Source: Cinnamomum chago (lineage: Eukaryota > Streptophyta > Magnoliopsida > Laurales > Lauraceae). From it: a stretch of DNA of 64,000 nt. The notes under the pieces are model-generated. The model was given only the letters and a program-made list of their open reading frames with translations, made no database searches and was not told the origin of the DNA. The translations under genes and the position numbers were made by a program. The DNA lies in the NCBI GenBank assembly GCA_038049695.1, contig CP142452.1:81696501-81760500 (forward strand), in the 5' to 3' direction. How positions within the stretch are numbered: the first letter of the stretch is position 1; every line of letters starts with the position of its first letter. Shown here piece by piece: positions 19,761 through 32,762 of the stretch.

Positions 19761-22700
19761 CAACCAAATTTACAGTAGATTCAAATTTTGGTTGATCCCA
19801 TAATCATAATCATTACTTTAGAAGAACCAACCAACCAACCAGCCTGACCCATTTCCCATTTCCAACCCTAATGCAAGCAAGCCCTACATCCATATGTGCC
19901 TCTATGGCCCATCTATAATTAAAATATTAATGAATGGTTTTGGCATCATGATGCCTTGGTGACCTGTTCCAACTCCCATCTTATGTAGAGACAAAAAAAA
20001 AAAAAAAAAAAAAAAAAAAGTTCCATCTTACGTAGCCGACATCTACCCATGGTTATGAACTATTTGAGATTTGAGTATGGTCGTCAAGTAAAAAAATTTC
20101 CCAAGAAATCTCTATCTGATAATGTTTTCTAAGAACTAGTGGCATTGATACAGAGAGCTGTCAAAGTTAAGATGATGCCTGAGGCTAATTTTCTTTTATT
20201 TATTTCTTCACGACATGTGATCTTCTCTTAGTTTATTTGTGATACACTTCTGTTGATTTTTTTAATCCTAATCTTTGGTTTAGGAGTACAACAAATAAAA
20301 AAATTTCTTTACAGTACAGGCCCAGATGGCTCCATTCATCAGCTAATAATAATAATAATGGAACGGCTATAAATAAACACCCAATTATCCAAAATCTGAG
20401 GGGTCGAACATCTGATGATATCATCGATGATTTGTAGGGGCCAGATTTACTGAGACTTCTGTTGATCTTTTCAATTGTCCGAATGCAATAGCACAATCAC
20501 TGTACATGTGTGTACATATATATGTTATGATCAAAATTTGTCCATTTGCAGCCCAATACCAGATCAATTAAAGAAGTCAAACCCCATGTTTCTGATTAGA
20601 CTATTGACCATTCCTAACCTTTCTCTTCGACGGGCCAAATCTTCGATCCCTCTCCTTTCAAGGTCCTGAAGGTGAAAGTGGGATTCCCTACTTTGTGGAT
20701 TCGTGGAAAACCTTTAAAATAAAAAAAAATAAAAAATAAAAACTCATTGACCTTACTAAGTATATTATGAGTAATAATAGTCTTATAAGGACAATCCCGT
20801 GACCATTACTCCCTTTTTTTTTTACTGTACAAGTGTCACTCGCACCAATTGATAGAAGTACGAACAACACAAAATCAGAACAAGCTTTCGTTCTTTGCAC
20901 GGTGCAATTCTCTACAAAATGTATCGGAATGCAAATGCTTTTTCCGTCCCCTTGAAAGAACTGCAAGTCCCTCGTGGGTGTTGTAACTGAACTCGCTGAG
21001 AATCATTTTGCGTTCTAGTATGAGATGGATCATATGAACTTGCTGTAAATGCTCTTAGATCTACTAAATGATCAAGTAATGACTCTCATCTCCCTTCTAT
21101 AAAGCAATCCCTAAGAGTCATGATTACTATAGACTCTACCCCTCCTCCTGACGAGCGTGAGAATTCTGTCAAACCGAGAGTCTGAACAGAATCCAAACTT
21201 TACCACCAAGAGTTTAATCATTATCGGACTCAATCAAATCAAGACTGGTTGGGAGTTCATCCGTGACACACCGCTAGGCCTAATTTGGCATGGGCCCCAT
21301 AACAGTCGAGTCACACAATTTTCCAACAAACCCTCTTTCCACAATCCAAAGAGGCCAAGTGATAACAGTAGTGCTTTCTCTTTCTTTTTTTCTCTTGTTT
21401 AATGACTTATATTCAGCCGAGGCCATCATCATTGTTCTAGTTCATGATCAAAGAGGCCCCCATCGTTAGTGGAGTATCTTAAATTCCCAATGGGATTATC
21501 GTGCTTTTCTTATCGGACATCTTATCATTTGGACTGCATGGTTTGGCTATAGTGAAATATTTTACATTGAAAATCCACATAGATACATTTGGATTGTGTG
21601 TGTTTTCACTATGTTCTGATTTTAAAACACACTGAAACTGATCCTATAGTTTTCAGCCTGCAGCCATGGCCAATAGTAAATCTGCAATATGGATTTAATT
21701 AATCCGAAACGTTGAATCTATTAGCACTCTAATCTTATCGACTTTATATTGTATATCATTTTTTTTTCTTTTTAGATTTTCCTTTTACGGCTGCCGTAAG
21801 ACTTGACATGTGCCATTCAATCGTTGAAGTTAAACAACTTCTCACAAAGCTATTCGAATCATACCCTAGTGCCGTAAGATATTGCATATATCGCAATATG
21901 CGATATCGCACATCAATAGGATAGCGAACATTTATCGTACGAGCCGATCCGTGGGAATTTGTTAAACTTCAACCGCGGAAAGGCAAATGTCAATTCTTAA
22001 TATAGTCGTGCGGTCAAAATTTCTTTTCTTTTCTAAGACGAATATAGGTTTAAGAAATTATTGCAAGTAGGACAATCGAAGGGATAATAAAACAAGGTAG
22101 GAGGGGCTAGCTCAATGCACATCCATTATTTGCTCAGGGTAGAGGGAATTGAATAATTGGTCAAATTGTCTCCAACAAATAATTATTGAAGAGGAAAATG
22201 GTGAATAATATATAGTTGAGATGAAAATATACCTTTGACTTCAGTGCGATTTGAATTACTAAGGTAATGACTAAGTATTTATTTTCATCTCAACTTGGTT
22301 CATTGTCCATCAAAGAAGAAATTATTTTATACTCATATTTAGATATTTAGTTTTGTTTCTTCTATTTTAACCACCTTTAGAAATGCATGGGCAAAGGAGA
22401 TACATGCGTGATGATAGGAAGGAGAAAGAATCATATGAAACAAAGTCATGACTAATTGGGAGAGATGTACAAATGCACTTAACTTTCCACAATGCTATGT
22501 GCAAATTAGATGGAGAAGATGCAGGATGGTATCTTATTTTAATGTTGATTATTAAAGTGGTGAGCGGTAAAGGATATAAGGTAAAAATATAGATGAGACT
22601 GATATAACGTGAAGATATAGATGAAACATTCATGTGCATTAAATTACTAAGGTGATGGTTGAACATTCATTTCTCAATCTTCCCTTTGATTCATTTTTCA

Positions 22701-25700
22701 ATATGGGAGGTTATTTGATGGTCTTTTTTTAACATTCACATTTGGCTCCTTTTTAACCACTTATAGAAAGTATACTGGGTATTCAATTATACGAAACAAA
22801 TGGATCCTTATTTATCTTATACTACATAGAAATCCATGGTTAAATTAGATCTACTTTAAGATTATTAAAGAGGTGAGGGGAAAGGGAAGCGGGGTGGTTG
22901 TGGTGGCTATGACCCCTCTTTTAGGTTTCAAAAAATCCCTTATTATAAGTGAGTTTTGAAGAAGTTTTTGCCCCCCACCCCACACACATGCACACACACA
23001 CATAAAAAAAAAAAAAAAAAAAAGGGGATTTGATGACTCAGGCCCTATTTGCAAAGACTCACATTGGCGTTGCTCACCTAAGATGATTATTAGAGCCTTC
23101 CTTGACTAGAGTCCTTTCAAATTTGTGTTGTTCATCTAAGTTGATTATTCACTTATTTTCAATGTGAAGGCAGCTACAGTTTAACTCAAAGGTGGTATAT
23201 ATATCAAATTGAAGTTCTAGATTTTCCATTTGCTGTCAATAATGATTCATTTAATGACATCAAACAATGAGGAGTCAATTAATTGTGTCCACGATAGGGG
23301 CGGGGCTATTTGACTATCACTCGCCTTACCAAAAACAAGTTATCCAAGCCCAAACAAACCTAGCTAATTTAAAAAATCATCAACCTTGACCTTGAACAAT
23401 TGTGCATAAAGACTCCCTTGGTTTGCTCCATGATCAATGTGTTGTGATTCCTATGCATCCTACAAAATGGTGTACTCCAAAAACATAACTACTTGGTTAG
23501 ATATACAATTTACTATCTCCAATCAACATAAATTCCTTACTTCATGCTATTAGATCTTTCTATTATTTTTCATAAGATTCTTCATTTGATGTAAACAGTC
23601 ATAATAAATGCCTCGCCTATCAAGGGATGAAAATTCTCTATTTCCCAACATTCTCCATACTTGGCTGGTGTATTAATGATCTGATGCAGGAGATCCAAAG
23701 TTTGGAGCTACTGGATGTGGTTTTGATTATTATTCAGTAGCATACTATTGTTTGGCATTAATGTTATTGCATGCCTTTGGGTTAGATGGGCCCTTATTTC
23801 AGTATTGAACATTAATCTTTCAAAATCCTCATGGCCTGATCGGTTCACTATTCGAAAGATAGAGCCTATTTGTCCTATTTCGATATTAGTTACAGTAAAA
23901 AAAAAAATGAAGGAGGTCAGTCATTTGATTTCCATTGCAATTTGTTGGCGTGGAGCTGCAAAGACTATTATGATCTATCCACATTGTCATTGCCCTAATG
24001 AAATAATGATTTATTATTTCGATCTTTGTTTTCCGTAATGCTTGGGATTTGGGCTTTGGTTTTGACCGAGTAGGATGCTCTTTATCCTATGATTGTTGTA
24101 TTTTAGAATTTTTGTTATTAGTAAATCTTTTGAACTTACCTTTCAAAAAAATGCTCTGAGAAATCGAACCAACCCTAAAATATAATTTGAGCATTGATTT
24201 TGAGTTTGTGTATCTCCTAAAATTCATATTATGGGGCAACATTTTTTAAAATCAAACGAATGGATCAACTTCTCCTGGTGGAGGTCCTGAATGTTCCTTA
24301 CTAAAGTGATATCACCATTAAAAAAATGTAATACCATATGAATTTTACCATCTAATGATGAATAACACCATGATCAATGGTTGTTGATAGTACAGGGGAA
24401 TGAATCCATCTATTGGTGGAGCTTAATTAGGAAGACCCTTCAATTCTCATAATTATCTTTACCATCATCATTGAAGTCCCATCCTATCCTTTTACTATCA
24501 TAGTTATAGCTACACTTTAGAACCGTCCTTGATTTTTACTTTTGCCTTTATTGCTCATTTGAGATATTAAAAACCATCTTTTGTGTACATTAGTTAATAT
24601 TAACATAACTTAACTTTCAAAATGGCTTTGTTTGATTTATCCAACAAATCAAATAAATCATAGGTGCACATCTCCTGGCCAGCCCATTGACATTCCTACT
24701 ATGCTTTACAAGAAAATATGAAAAAACTACCAACAGATTATACATATTTGTTCTAATATTTTACCAACATTTAGGGCATGTTTATAGCATTTTGTCCTAA
24801 TATTTATATGGAGAGGGATGCGCTTCAGCATTGATTTAACATCGGGTTGGAAAGCTTTTGAGTTCGAATATGATTTTTACAGACATTGGAGAAAATGCTT
24901 TTATAAAATTAAAATATAAGCATTAATGTAGAATATAAAAGAAATATTATCAAACTTTTTAATATTCTTGCATTTTGGCAAACATAGGAGAAAATGCTCT
25001 TATGAAATTACACAATCAGAAAAACATAAAACACTAATATAGAATATAAGAAAATAATTAGCAAACTTATTAATACTGTTGCACAAAAAGCTTAGCACAA
25101 GCATAACCTTCCTAAGCATATTAAGGATGAGGGAGTTTATTATTATGCAATTGTGGAGTAGTTGAGGATGCATTTCTCTTTTACCTTTTTGCTTTATTGC
25201 TCTCTCTTGTATTTCCTTTATTTTCTTAATGAGAGTCTTCATTACCGATATAAAGAAAATAGAGGATGAGAGAATTTCATTTTGTTCCCTAATCATCATA
25301 AAAAAGGAAAAATACATAAATAAACCAATATGACTTGCTTGCCGTTGAGAAGAACAAGGGGTTTTGACGTAGATGAGTCGCATTGTAAGTAGAATTTGAA
25401 TACTTGCACCAACTGTATAAATTGGAAATTGACCAAAATACCCTCAACAAATTCACTATCACAAAAGAAAAAAAAATGCAATATTACACAAATTGAGGGC
25501 ATTTGGGTTAATTTCCATAACATACCATTGGTGTAGATATTTATGAGAAATTAGTAACTCCAAGGGTATGTTCGTGCTGTATCTTTAGCGCTAAGCGAAA
25601 GAGCTTCTTCGGTTCTTCCTCTTAAATTCCTTTTTTCGGTTATTCAGTGTAGTAGGATTCTCCGTAAAAAAAATCTCTACTTCTATGAGGTTTTTCAACA

Positions 25701-25999
25701 CGAGGAGAGGAAACCACATTCGACCGTACCCTATCACACTTTCGTATCAATAAAAAAGGAAGTCTCGTTCCCTCTTCCACGGCGTGACAACAAAAAGCCC
25801 TTAGCTTATTTGTATAAAGTCGTTGCATAGGAAAAACATGAGCCCAAACAACATTAAACAACATTAAAATGGTTAAAAGCCCAAACAACATTAATATGGT
25901 AAGCCCGGCCCTTCCCATATTTCCCAACAGTAGTAGAATAGCATTTGAGTATTTGACCATTCCAACCTGAAAAGATCTCCCCTTCACAAAAACTCATCC
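19761..25999. other. Long gene-free intergenic region
   Basis: No gene is recognised. It contains a poly(A) run at 19993-20019, a CA/A-rich stretch at 22977-23023 and a small palindromic GCAATATGCGATAT cluster near 21890. Sequence at about 23660-24150 ends in a pyrimidine/poly(A) style (TTTATTAGTAAATCTTTT with A7) resembling the 3' end of a plant L1 LINE, without confirmed edges. Open frames up to 127 codons (25000-25383) show no conserved motif. Confidence 0.45.
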
Positions 26000-26517
26000 T
26001 TCCCCTCCATTTCCCTGCTAACTCTCACACCTATTTTACCAGTTTGATGTCGACACCCTATCCAATCCCATACCTCCACGTCATCCATTCCCATCCTCCG
26101 TCAATCGCGCTCTCTTCTCATACACGGTCAGGATTCTCTCCTCTCCTCCCATCCAACGGCTCCAGATGCGGATTCTAGACCCTTCCAGCCGAACAAAAGC
26201 ATCCATAACTCGGCCGTGTAACCACGGTCAGTTTTTTAAACCCCAGTCTCTTTTGTCTCGACAAATAGAGTGAGAAGCGAAACGATTCGAACGAAGCGAG
26301 AGGTCGCAACGAACAACAAAACGAAACTCGAGAAAAAGAGAGGAGAACGAAGAAACGAGAAAGAGAGGTTTTGGAATCTCGACCGTTGATCCTTCTGCAT
26401 CTCCAATCCGACCCGTCGATTGTTCGCTCTCTCTCCTCCCGATCGTTAGATCGACGGCTGTTATCACTTCCCTCGAGCTTCCTGTCCTTTTTTTTCCCTG
26501 TAGATCTGGGCCTTCGA
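26000..26517 (+). promoter_or_regulatory. Promoter and first untranslated exon of the PI4K gamma gene
   Basis: GC content rises sharply from about 26000 and CT-rich leader-like sequence follows (for example CTCTCTCCTCCCGATCG near 26430). A strong donor GTGAGTTG at 26518 closes this exon. The transcription start is not visible; it probably lies between about 26090 and 26300. A 135-codon frame on the opposite strand here is a composition artefact. Confidence 0.5.
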
Positions 26518-27220
26518 GTGAGTTGATTTTTCTGTGTTTTGACTTGAATCGATCTGTAGGAGTTGCTAGGTTTACAATACAATGCGATTAAATGTGGATT
26601 TGATTGGTTTTGTCGAAGTATTTCGATCGAGTTTGATGTTGTTTGGAATTCATTTGATGTATGATGGAAATGTTGGGTTTTTTTTTATGGAGATTTGTGA
26701 AATGTTTGGGTTTTTGTTAGATTTGTGATGGTTTGCGGTTTATTTGTTGAGGTCTTTGGATTCGACAGTCCAGCTTCTGATTTTTGTTTGTTTTCGTGAG
26801 AGTTTGAAATTTGCTTGTAAACGTTCGATTGAGGAAATGGATGAAACTGAGATGTTTTTTTAGTGTTCTTCTTGCCGTCCTTGATCAAATCAGTAGTAGA
26901 TTTCTATACTGAAGAGATCATAGTGCTTTCATTTCATACCATATGGAATTTTTTCTTAGTTTGATTTCAGAAATGGCTAGATAGCGATTTGTATTATCAT
27001 CCGGATCGACAAATTAGAGTTTTTTTTTAATCGAAGTAGCAGTACCTTTTTTCGGTGAATGTATTCTTTCCTTTCAAATTTTAATTGTACTTTGTAGGCT
27101 TTTGGTTGTTAGATTTGATTTGTGGAGAAGTGTTCTTTGTTATTTTGAGTATAACTTAGTAGCAGATTGAGATAAGAGTAGATTTCTAGAAGATTGCATC
27201 ATTTTAGGGTGTGATTATTT

Positions 27221-27266
<46 letters not shown>

Positions 27267-27567
27267 ACATCAGTACATTTCTGATGATGAATAGATGGTA
27301 AGTTTTCAGATTCTTCTTTGTTGGAAGTTTTGATGTTCCATTTGGTTTGTGGAGCTTATCATTTTGTTTCCCTCTTTCCCCCTTGAGGAAATAGTTGTTA
27401 GTGTCCTTTTTTTCCTTTTTCTAGCAGATCAGATATGCAGTTCTATTGTTTCTCTTTTACTGAATCAATTTTGATCCGTGGCTTCTTTGTTATTTGATTT
27501 ATAAGTTATTGAGAAATTTATTTCAATACCTGAATTGGTATTCACTTACATGCTTCTTTTCTCTGAT

Positions 27568-27638
<71 letters not shown>

Positions 27639-27726
27639 TTTTTACATCAGAACTTTACTGTTATTTACCATTATATTTGATTTTTCTGCTATTCTAAATG
27701 GTTTGCTTTAATTGAATCTTATGCAG
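26518..27726 (+). other. Leader intron of the PI4K gamma gene, with microsatellites
   Basis: Donor GTGAGTTG at 26518 and acceptor TTATGCAG ending at 27726 define a 1209-bp intron in the 5' untranslated region. It is T-rich on the sense strand, as plant introns are. It carries a CT repeat at about 27223-27261 and a compound CT/AT/GT repeat at about 27567-27637, which are likely to be length-polymorphic. Confidence 0.6.
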
Positions 27727-27764
27727 CTTTTGAGTTGTCTGTTTCTTGAAACGTTGCGAATCAG

Positions 27765-28081
27765 ATGGATTCTTCAATGTAGTGAGACCATATCTTTGTA
27801 TCTTACGCCGGTCGCTCATTGGCTGAAAGTGAAAATCGTGGGTGACAATTTAAATTTCACGCAGTTGCTTCATGATTGTTTGGACAACAGATCTTCCTCT
27901 CTTCAAAGCAGTGTCAGCGTCTGAGTTTGGCACCCGCTCGGGAGGGAAGGAGGTTTATATCGCCACATTTGCTGGCCTTGAAAACCCTTGGCTCAACCTA
28001 TTTTTCCATGTCACGCAACTTGGACAGCCCTGTTCAGACACAGATGGCTGTTGCAGTCTTCAATGGAGCCCTAAGTGGTGA
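27765..28081 (+). promoter_or_regulatory. Two upstream ORFs in the PI4K gamma leader
   Basis: After the leader intron, a five-residue ORF (MDSSM then TAG) starts at 27765. A 69-codon ORF starting MIVWTTD at 27872 runs in another frame to 28081, past the main start at 28008. An overlapping upstream ORF usually lowers initiation at the main ATG. This assumes no further splicing between 27727 and 28008. Confidence 0.55.
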
Positions 28082-29924
28082 ATATCATGGAAGCAGGAGG
28101 TTGGAGGGGAAGCCCGCTGGTAGGCGCCGTGTGTTTGTACAGACTGACACTGGCAGTGTATTAGGGATGGAGTTGGATCGAAGTGACAATGCCCACACTG
28201 TGAAAAGGAAGTTGCGGTTGGCTCTAAATGTTCCAACTGACGAGAGCTCACTTACTTTTGGAGACATTGTGTTGAAGAACGATCTTAGTGCTGTACGTAA
28301 TGATTCCCCATTGCTGCTCACAAGGAACTTCATGCACAGAAGTTCATCGACTCCATGTCTTTCGCCTACTGGGAAAGATCTCCAACAGAAAGATCGAAGT
28401 GGTCCAATTGAAATATTGAGTTACTCTAGTCGTTGCTCTAGAACAAAGCAGATAGTTAAGGAAGTTGTGAAGGCGATTAAAAATGGAGTTGAACCGATCC
28501 CTGTGCATAGTGGGTTAGGGGGTGCATACTATTTTAGGAATGTCAGAGGCGAGAGTATTGCAATTGTGAAACCAACTGATGAGGAACCCTTTGCACCTAA
28601 CAATCCAAAAGGCTTTGTCGGGAAGGCTCTGGGGCAGCCAGGTTTGAAACGGTCAGTGCGGGTTGGTGAGACAGGTTTCCGAGAAGTTGCAGCATATCTT
28701 CTTGATTATGATCACTTTGCCAACGTGCCTCCAACAGTGCTTGTCAAGATCACCCATTCAGCATTTCATGTCAATGAAGGGGTGAATGGTTACAAGTCTC
28801 ATGAGAAGAAGCAGGTCAGCAAGATTGCATCGTTTCAGCAGTTCATTTCTCATGATTTTGATGCCAGTGATCATGGGACCTCGAGCTTTCCAGTGGCTGC
28901 TGTTCATAGGATAGGGATATTAGATATTAGGATCTTCAATACAGATAGGCATGCTGGTAATCTTCTTGTGAAGAAGCTTGACAGAGTTGGACGGTTTGGC
29001 CAGGTGGAGCTTATCCCAATCGATCATGGATTATGTTTGCCAGAGTGCCTGGAAGACCCGTACTTTGAGTGGATCCATTGGCCTCAGGCATCGTTCCCTT
29101 TCTCGGAGGATGAGCTTGAATACATTGCAAATCTCGACCCATTCAAGGATTCTGACATGCTTCGGATGGAGCTGCCTATGATCCGAGAAGCATGTCTCCG
29201 TGTATTAGTACTCTGCACAGTCTTCCTCAAGGAAGCTGCTGCTTACGGTCTTTGCCTGGCTGAGATTGGTGAGATGATGAGCCGGGAATTTCGAGGCATG
29301 GAAGAGGAGCCGAGTGAGCTTGAGGTAGTGTGCATTGAAGCAAGGAGGCTGATAGCTGAGAGAGAAGCACCATTCTCTCCCAAAGCAGTAACAGTAGAGG
29401 ATGAAGAGTTCCAATTTGAGATCGACTGTGAGGAGGCAAATTCCCCATCCAAATTGGCAGATATATTCGCTGCCAAAGTGCCCGGCCATTTCAGTCTCAA
29501 GGGTGGAATTTGCAGAAGCCCACTCTCAAAATTAGAGGAGTGTGTGGAGGAAGCGGAGGTAGAAGAGGAAAGTGAAGGCGAGCCAGAGAGCAATGATATT
29601 GGAGCAGATGAATTTGTGGGCATGTGTTCGGGCTCCCGAAATCCATTTTCAAATGTATCAAAGCTTTCCATGTCGCTGAAGAGCATTGGTCTGGGTGAGA
29701 AAGGTCAGCGACACCAGAATGAGGCAACTGGAAGCAACAGGAGGAGTGCAAATGAGCAGCTGCCCACAAGCGCGAGCTTTGTGAAGCTAGTGGACATGAC
29801 TGATGAGGAATGGGCTCTGTTCCTGGAAAGGTTTCAGGAACTGTTGAGCGATGCATTTGATGGCCGAAAGAGCGTGATGGGGCCTAGAGGCAGGCAGAGG
29901 TTGGGCACCTCATGCCAGTTTTGA
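28008..29924 (+). CDS. PI4KG: Phosphatidylinositol 4-kinase gamma (ubiquitin-like domain kinase, UbDK gamma)
   Basis: This is a single uninterrupted coding exon of 638 aa. The start is the first ATG in this frame; the frame stays open 5' of it but without an ATG. The N-terminus MSRNLDSPVQTQMAVAVF is the conserved start of this plant family. One ubiquitin-like domain lies at about residues 41-106 (RRVFVQTDTGSVLGME). The PI3/PI4-kinase-like catalytic part begins near 168 and holds SIAIVKPT (Lys188), HRIGILDIRIFNTDRHAGN (catalytic loop to 318) and IPIDHGLCLPE (metal-binding Asp339). An acidic, low-complexity tail follows, and TDEEWALFLERFQELL near the end. The family has PI4K-type folds, but several plant gamma members are reported to act as protein kinases, so the substrate is uncertain. 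One UBL rather than two resembles the Arabidopsis gamma-5/6/7 branch. Open frames on the opposite strand are shadows. Confidence 0.95.
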   Translation: MSRNLDSPVQTQMAVAVFNGALSGEYHGSRRLEGKPAGRRRVFVQTDTGSVLGMELDRSDNAHTVKRKLRLALNVPTDESSLTFGDIVLKNDLSAVRNDSPLLLTRNFMHRSSSTPCLSPTGKDLQQKDRSGPIEILSYSSRCSRTKQIVKEVVKAIKNGVEPIPVHSGLGGAYYFRNVRGESIAIVKPTDEEPFAPNNPKGFVGKALGQPGLKRSVRVGETGFREVAAYLLDYDHFANVPPTVLVKITHSAFHVNEGVNGYKSHEKKQVSKIASFQQFISHDFDASDHGTSSFPVAAVHRIGILDIRIFNTDRHAGNLLVKKLDRVGRFGQVELIPIDHGLCLPECLEDPYFEWIHWPQASFPFSEDELEYIANLDPFKDSDMLRMELPMIREACLRVLVLCTVFLKEAAAYGLCLAEIGEMMSREFRGMEEEPSELEVVCIEARRLIAEREAPFSPKAVTVEDEEFQFEIDCEEANSPSKLADIFAAKVPGHFSLKGGICRSPLSKLEECVEEAEVEEESEGEPESNDIGADEFVGMCSGSRNPFSNVSKLSMSLKSIGLGEKGQRHQNEATGSNRRSANEQLPTSASFVKLVDMTDEEWALFLERFQELLSDAFDGRKSVMGPRGRQRLGTSCQF

Positions 29925-30199
29925 GAGGCAGTTTGTTATATGATCGGTAACGAGTTAAGAATAAGAGTTGGGTTCGGAAGTTAAAGCGGATCTGTAGCTC
30001 TTTTTCCTTTGGTATTTTAGTGAAGGTATAGATTTGGAGATGATGTTGTAAATATTCTTTAGACTGGGGATGAGCAGCTGCTTCTATGGAGAAGCAGGCC
30101 AGGCGAGTGTGATTGTTTTACTGTTTCTCTTTTACCTCTTATGGTCTTCCTGACTCCTGAGTATAGTTGGTAAAATAAGAAAGATGCCTATATGTACAT
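29925..30199 (+). other. 3' untranslated region of the PI4K gamma gene
   Basis: T-rich sequence follows the TGA. AATAAG-like signals at about 29961 and 30173 are weak candidates for polyadenylation. The exact cleavage site cannot be placed. Confidence 0.45.
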
Positions 30200-32446
30200 T
30201 TGTTATATGAAGGCTTTTAGAGTATTGTATGTGTGCTTTTCTGGCTCTTTTGTTATATGAGTACTATTGAGTCCCCTACTGTTGCAGTGACTTTTTAAAA
30301 TCCTTGGCGTGAATAGATCCCTAGATGTCCCTCAAATGATGGGGTCACTTAATCCACACATCTGCCCATTTGATCTGTTTGGTTCAGTTCTTGTGTGCCT
30401 TTTGGCTCTGTTTTGGATTTAAATGCACCCCCAAAAAACAAAAAATAAAGAGGGGACGATTGGACAATTGGCACATGTAGGCTTGGGACTTGTCAATGTT
30501 CCAGATAGGACTTGTTCGATAACCGACCGCCCTAAATGTTTTCTAATAGGAGGTGTGTTATGCAGTCCGCATTTAGGGACGTTTGTTTAAAGACCTTTTT
30601 AAATTGAAATTGACTCGGTCAAAATGGTGACTTGCTATAAATTTATGGCATTTTATTTTTCACTTTTGGGAAGGCCCATTGTTCACCATATTATAAGCAA
30701 CCGTTGAATATCAGTCTCAACTCCCAGATTTAGTGAAGGGGACCCTACGGTTCCTTCCATTCTAAAAGCTTCTTTATGTTGTTTATTACTATGGGGCGAA
30801 ATTTCTCTTGATTTATTATGAGGCCCACTGATGGATTGATGGCTAACTTCAAGTGCTCTTTTTACTTGTTTTTTTGTTCGTTATTGTTCTTTTTGTTTCA
30901 TAGGGGTCGGTTGTTTGCAAGAATTTCAGCTGGGGATTTTGATCCAACAGCATGTAGGTGATGTCCACAAGCATTTTGAATATTCTGTTCTTCCTAAAAA
31001 GTCTGCAGAATTCATAGGCGTGTAGTATGGCTTTGTTAGCTCACAAATTCTATAAATTTCTGTTTTAAATTTCTGTTTTTTGGCATTGTAAATCCTTCTT
31101 CCAGACAGGAATTCTCAGAGAGCTTAAAATAAGGATAAGATGGTCACCACATGTAGGGTGACATGATCAACTTGATCTCGGAGCCGATTTGAAAGTCGAG
31201 TCGATCTCAATAAAAGGAACCCCACTTCCTAGGCAGTTTATCATCACACATTCTAAAATGGCTAGATGATGATTGATGAGAGTTTATGGGCTGAATGAAT
31301 TTTAGGAAGGTACGCCTGAATTTTGGTTTAGAATTTGGATTGGGAAGTTGGTGGGACCTTCTCACTACACTTTCTTATTTTAGCCCGTCATTTAAGTTGG
31401 AACCTGTCCACTTCCTTTTATCACACACTGTATTTAGACTGCCACCATTTTTATGTAGGAAACTTCCATCTCCTCAAGTCCCATCAGATTACGACCTTTC
31501 AATACCCCTATGGAGCCTTGAGTTTGTCCGAGGTAGGCCCATGGTGGCAGTGGCACCGCTGAGTAGGAACATTTCCCACCGTTTCATTGTCCAAATTAAC
31601 ATAATATTGACCCAATTATGGGGGAGTCAGAAAATTGAAAGAAGATATTTGTGCAGAAAAAACAGGGAAAACATTTGTTGCATTCAATAAAAAGCTAATC
31701 TCAAGCCCCCAAGAATAATCACAAAAAATCTTAGTTCATTTATTTATTTATTTTTATTTTTCTCTCAATAACAGGATTCGCAATAAAAACATGAACTTTA
31801 CTTTAGCGTGAAAATCATTTCCACAATCCACGCCTTGTCCTCTAAGTTAAGTGACTAAACGTAATTAAGCATTGAAAAGCACCCTTTATCCCATAGTTAA
31901 ATTCATATTTACTGCTGTCTAATAAGGTGGAGAAAGAACAAAATCCCTATGTTTCGTTTTGGTCTTTAATATAATTTTCCTGCACGTGAGACTCACGTGC
32001 AGAATTGACGTACACCGTGGTGACACGTCATCTGTATATCCAAAAAGAAAAAGAAAATGAGGACCTATTCTTCCATGCATTGTATAAAATAAAGAAATAA
32101 AAGTGATGCAGCACAAGATCAAGTTCCCATGAAAATCTGTACTATATAAATTGGAGTCCGGTCGCCGACCAGGAATATAATACCATCTTGTCCTTTGATC
32201 CATGGTACCAACGTCCAACGTGTACGGTCAGATCTTGTCAGACCAACGCATGTGGTCCATGTCCATATTTCCTAGCCTAGCATACTTTCACAAATGGGTA
32301 ATGTCATGTGTTTGTTTTCGGATAACACCACGGGTTGGATATGAAAGCGACATACTATGGGTTGTGTTTTTTGTTTTTTTTTTTTTACCCCCTCTCTTCT
32401 TGCGGTTTAAATGACCTATCGTGGTATTAATACATCAAATTCTAAT
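30200..32446. other. Gene-free intergenic DNA
   Basis: No coding region is recognised. A 131-codon frame at 31295-31690 has no conserved motif and no exon-like borders. No element ends or RNA genes were found. Confidence 0.45.
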
Positions 32447-32449
32447 TTA

Positions 32450-32759
32450 GGGGCTTTTTGGATGTACGGTGAATTGAAGTGTGATGAGGTGAAGCATCAA
32501 ACCAAAAAATAATAAAATATAAGGTGTTACATTGTGTTTTGTTTTTAGTTGTTTTGATATAGAAACTTTTTGACTTTTTGTATAAGAAAGTGGAGCTTTT
32601 TCATCTTTTAATGGAGAAAGAAAGTTATTTTTTTGACTTTTTTGAAAAAGATGGAGGAAATTTTAAAATTATGTACTTTTGATATGACCAACTATCTTTT
32701 TTTGTCTGGATTATGGAGGTTTCACCTCACCTCACCTCACCACACATCCAAACACGCCC
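32450..32759. mobile_element. Tourist-like MITE (PIF/Harbinger type), 310 bp
   Basis: It is flanked by TTA on both sides (32447-32449 and 32760-32762). The ends are GGGGCTTTTTGGATG and, in reverse complement, GGGCGTGTTTGGATG. The body includes GAGGTGAAGC near the left and CACCTCACCTCACC near the right, and T-rich runs. Clearly related sequences lie at about 57990-58305 and 56249-56545. It is non-coding. Confidence 0.75.
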
Positions 32760-32762
32760 TTA

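Noticed and set aside
25640-25987. Possible organelle-derived coding fragment
   Set aside because: The stretch looks compositionally different, but I could not match it to any mitochondrial or plastid protein, so it is not claimed.
26175-26582. 135-codon minus-strand open frame rich in Arg and Ser
   Set aside because: It is antisense to the GC-rich first untranslated exon of PI4K gamma; composition artefact.
29205-29856. Minus-strand open frames of 94-147 codons
   Set aside because: They lie opposite the PI4K gamma coding exon and mirror its codon pattern; no domain of their own.
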